From: JBBRVW01 sp963784645
Lineage (GTDB): Bacteria; Actinomycetota; Actinomycetes; JACCUZ01
DNA length: 64,000 nt
Direction of reading: 5' to 3'
Assembly (NCBI GenBank): GCA_963784645.1
Contig: CAWARY010000018.1
Span: forward strand, 124,001 to 188,000
Each line of letters starts with the position of its first letter. Within the stretch, counting starts at the first letter, position 1. A program made the position numbers and the translations under genes. The notes beneath the pieces were generated by a model. It worked only from the letters and a program-made list of their open reading frames with translations. It made no database searches and had not been told where the DNA came from. Positions 62,618 to 64,000 of this stretch are shown here, piece after piece.

Positions 62618-63391
62618 GTGACGACGTCATGGCGCGCGTCCGAAAACGTGCGCCTCGACGGGCGGGTGGCGCTGGTCACCGGTGCCGGGTCCGCCGACGG
62701 AATCGGGTTCGCCTGTGCACGCGCCCTCATGTCCCGCGGCGCCACCGTGCACGTCACGTCCACCACCGAGCGGATCCACGCGCGCGCGGCCGAGCTGGGC
62801 GAGGGGTCGCACGGCGTCATCGCCGACCTCACCCTCGAGGACGACGTCGCCGCACTGCTCGCGGCCGTCGGCGATGTCGACGTCCTGGTCAACAACGCCG
62901 GCATGCTCAGCGTCGGCTCACCGGACGTCCAGGCTCCGATGACGGCCCTGTCGCTGGCGGACTGGCGGGCCGACCTGGCGCGCAACCTGGACACGGCGTT
63001 CCTCGTGACCCGGGCGTTCCTGCCGGCGATGCTGGCCGCAGGCTTCGGCCGGATCGTCAACGTCGCGTCCACCACCGGCCCGGTGAGCGCGATGCCCGAC
63101 CAGTCGTCCTACGCCGCCTCGAAGGCCGGGATGCTCGGGCTGACGCGGGCGGTGGCCGTCGAAGCCGCGGCGTCCGGCGTGACGTGCAACGCGGTGGCGC
63201 CGGGCTGGATAGCGACGGGATCGCAGACGGCGGCGGAGGCGGCGCACGGGCTGCGCGCACCGGTGGGCCGGTCCGGCACCCCCGACGAGGTCGCCGCCGC
63301 GGTGGCGTTCCTCGCCTCGCCCGGGTCGTCGTACGTGACTGGCCAGCTGCTCGTGGTCGACGGCGGCAACGCGATCGTCGAGGCTCGCTGA
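62618..63391 (+). CDS. Short-chain dehydrogenase/reductase
   Basis: The 257-residue product starts at GTG 62618, 2 bp after the lyase stop. Cofactor motif VALVTGAGSADGIGFA (TGxxxGxG with an insertion), VNNAGML, active site VASTTGPVSAMPDQSSYAASKAG with Tyr-x3-Lys, and C-terminal SSYVTGQLLVVDGGNAI. The Arg/Ser pattern after strand 2 (TSTTER) suits NADP(H). It probably oxidises or reduces a hydroxy/keto substrate connected with the upstream lyase. Confidence 0.92.
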   Translation: MTTSWRASENVRLDGRVALVTGAGSADGIGFACARALMSRGATVHVTSTTERIHARAAELGEGSHGVIADLTLEDDVAALLAAVGDVDVLVNNAGMLSVGSPDVQAPMTALSLADWRADLARNLDTAFLVTRAFLPAMLAAGFGRIVNVASTTGPVSAMPDQSSYAASKAGMLGLTRAVAVEAAASGVTCNAVAPGWIATGSQTAAEAAHGLRAPVGRSGTPDEVAAAVAFLASPGSSYVTGQLLVVDGGNAIVEAR

Positions 63392-63397
63392 GCGACC

Positions 63398-63712
63398 TCA
63401 GCGCCGAGCGTCCTCGTGGTCGTCGTCGATGACGACGACGGCGAAGCTGCGGTCGAGCCGCACGTCGACGGTGCTGCCATCGGGCGTGGTGACCTCGACC
63501 TCCCAGGTCGCGCCGGCCTCCGTGTCACGCTCGACGGCGTTCGCGCGGCCGCCACCGGTCGCCTGCAGGGCCGCCGCCACGGCCTGGCTGGCATTCGGGC
63601 CGGTGACGTGCCCGTCCTTGCCGTCGCCGTGCTGCAGCGTCGCCGCGGCGACACCGGTGCCGGTCAGCCCGAGCGCGAGCACGGTCGCGCCGACGGCCAG
63701 CCGCGCCCTCAC
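63398..63712 (-). CDS. Exported PepSY-like small protein
   Basis: A 104-residue precursor with a signal peptide (LAVGATVLALGLTGTGVAAA). The mature part resembles a single PepSY domain (NASQAVAAALQATGGGRANAVERDTEAGATWEVEVTTPDGSTVDVRLDRSFAVVVIDDD). PepSY proteins are often inhibitors or modulators in the envelope. The start overlaps the upstream gene's stop by 4 bp (ATGA), so the two are co-translated. Confidence 0.82.
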   Translation of the reverse strand: MRARLAVGATVLALGLTGTGVAAATLQHGDGKDGHVTGPNASQAVAAALQATGGGRANAVERDTEAGATWEVEVTTPDGSTVDVRLDRSFAVVVIDDDHEDARR

Positions 63713-64000
63713 GGCCGCACCATGCTGACGAGGACGAGCCGCTCGTGGCCGCCCTTGACCAGCTTCTCGAGGACCGAGCCCACGCCGCGCGCGTAGAACT
63801 TGCGCTCGACCTTCGCCGGCTCGAGCGCCGTGAAGTTCTTGGTCGTGAGCACGCGGGTGAACGAGCCGTAGGGAACGGTGACGCTGGCGTCGCGGCGCAG
63901 CACGGTCGCCTGGTCCTCGGCGACACCGCTCTCGAACTCCTCGTAGTAGGTGTCGCCGACCCTGGGGCGCGCCTTCATGAGGATCCCGGCCCGCGCGCCC
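63709..64000 (-). CDS. Conserved hypothetical protein, C-terminal part (5' end beyond window)
   Basis: The frame is open from the window end to a stop at 63709. An internal ATG at 63978 exists, but upstream codons encode GARAGILMKARPRVGDTYYEEF, where GILM-K-A-P-VGD is a pattern I recall within longer secreted actinobacterial proteins, so the gene probably starts outside. The visible part (SVTVPYGSFTRVLTTKNFTALEPAKVERKFYARGVGSVLEKLVKGGHERLVLVSM) is beta-rich. Function unknown; coupled to the PepSY-like gene. Confidence 0.75.
   Translation of the reverse strand, partial: GARAGILMKARPRVGDTYYEEFESGVAEDQATVLRRDASVTVPYGSFTRVLTTKNFTALEPAKVERKFYARGVGSVLEKLVKGGHERLVLVSMVRP

Overview
The window is GC-rich, densely packed chromosomal DNA from an actinobacterium. 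Evidence for that includes the mycothiol enzyme MshB, a Sdh1-type succinate dehydrogenase, a DivIVA-type membrane protein, many GTG starts and many 4-bp stop/start overlaps. The gene set typA, mshB, fdxA, dapC, dapD, dapE, LOG, folP2-like, tag, DUF3117, O-methyltransferase, sigE, rseA, htrA, tatB, mrp and soluble MgtE follows, in order, the block I remember as Rv1165-Rv1234 of Mycobacterium tuberculosis. This genome differs by carrying a chemotaxis cluster, an oligopeptide ABC operon and numerous intergenic palindromes. The genus cannot be fixed; a motile relative of Nocardioides or Kineosporia is one possibility.

Layout. 1-3618 (minus): sdhC-sdhA-sdhB, with sdhB cut by the window edge. 3809-5521: GAF/SpoIIE-phosphatase/ATPase signalling protein. 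5739-7610: typA. 7865-14222: peptide ABC transporter in the order permease, binding protein, permease, ATPase, ATPase. 14223-15147: the only long non-coding stretch, filled with palindromes and tandem repeats. 15148-18333: S9 peptidase and divergent mshB. 18597-20615: aberrant FtsH-like protease. 20656-26539: small membrane protein, then cheW, a six-helix receptor, a CheA-REC hybrid kinase and a REC-GAF response regulator. 26618-31321: flavin reductase, VanW protein, DUF2254 protein, GNAT enzyme. 31455-39257: ferredoxin, the DAP/lysine genes dapC, dapD and dapE, a secreted metzincin, two zinc-peptidase-like paralogues, a cupin and a VOC protein. 39262-43932: ECF sigma factor and membrane partner, VOC/MarR divergent pair, two LOG-family genes. 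44111-48771: folP2-like, DivIVA-like, SRPBCC, tag, SnoaL, enoyl-CoA hydratase, PaaX. 48954-54403: DUF3117, O-methyltransferase, and the envelope-stress operon sigE-rseA-rseB-htrA-tatB. 54551-64000: mrp, MarR, lone PilB/GspE ATPase, DUF1003, soluble MgtE, hypothetical, EamA exporter, CitE-like lyase and SDR, PepSY protein and a truncated gene.

Two themes stand out. First, intergenic gaps, mostly between convergent genes, hold at least four families of long near-perfect inverted repeats (A: 3 copies; B: 4; C: 3; D: 2) plus several single-copy hairpins. Second, two signalling units look unusual: a chemotaxis-like cluster without CheR, CheB or CheY but with a CheA-REC fusion and a loop-less six-helix receptor; and an ECF operon with a membrane anti-sigma factor, an RseB-like protein and an HtrA protease, an arrangement resembling enterobacterial RpoE-RseA-RseB-DegP.
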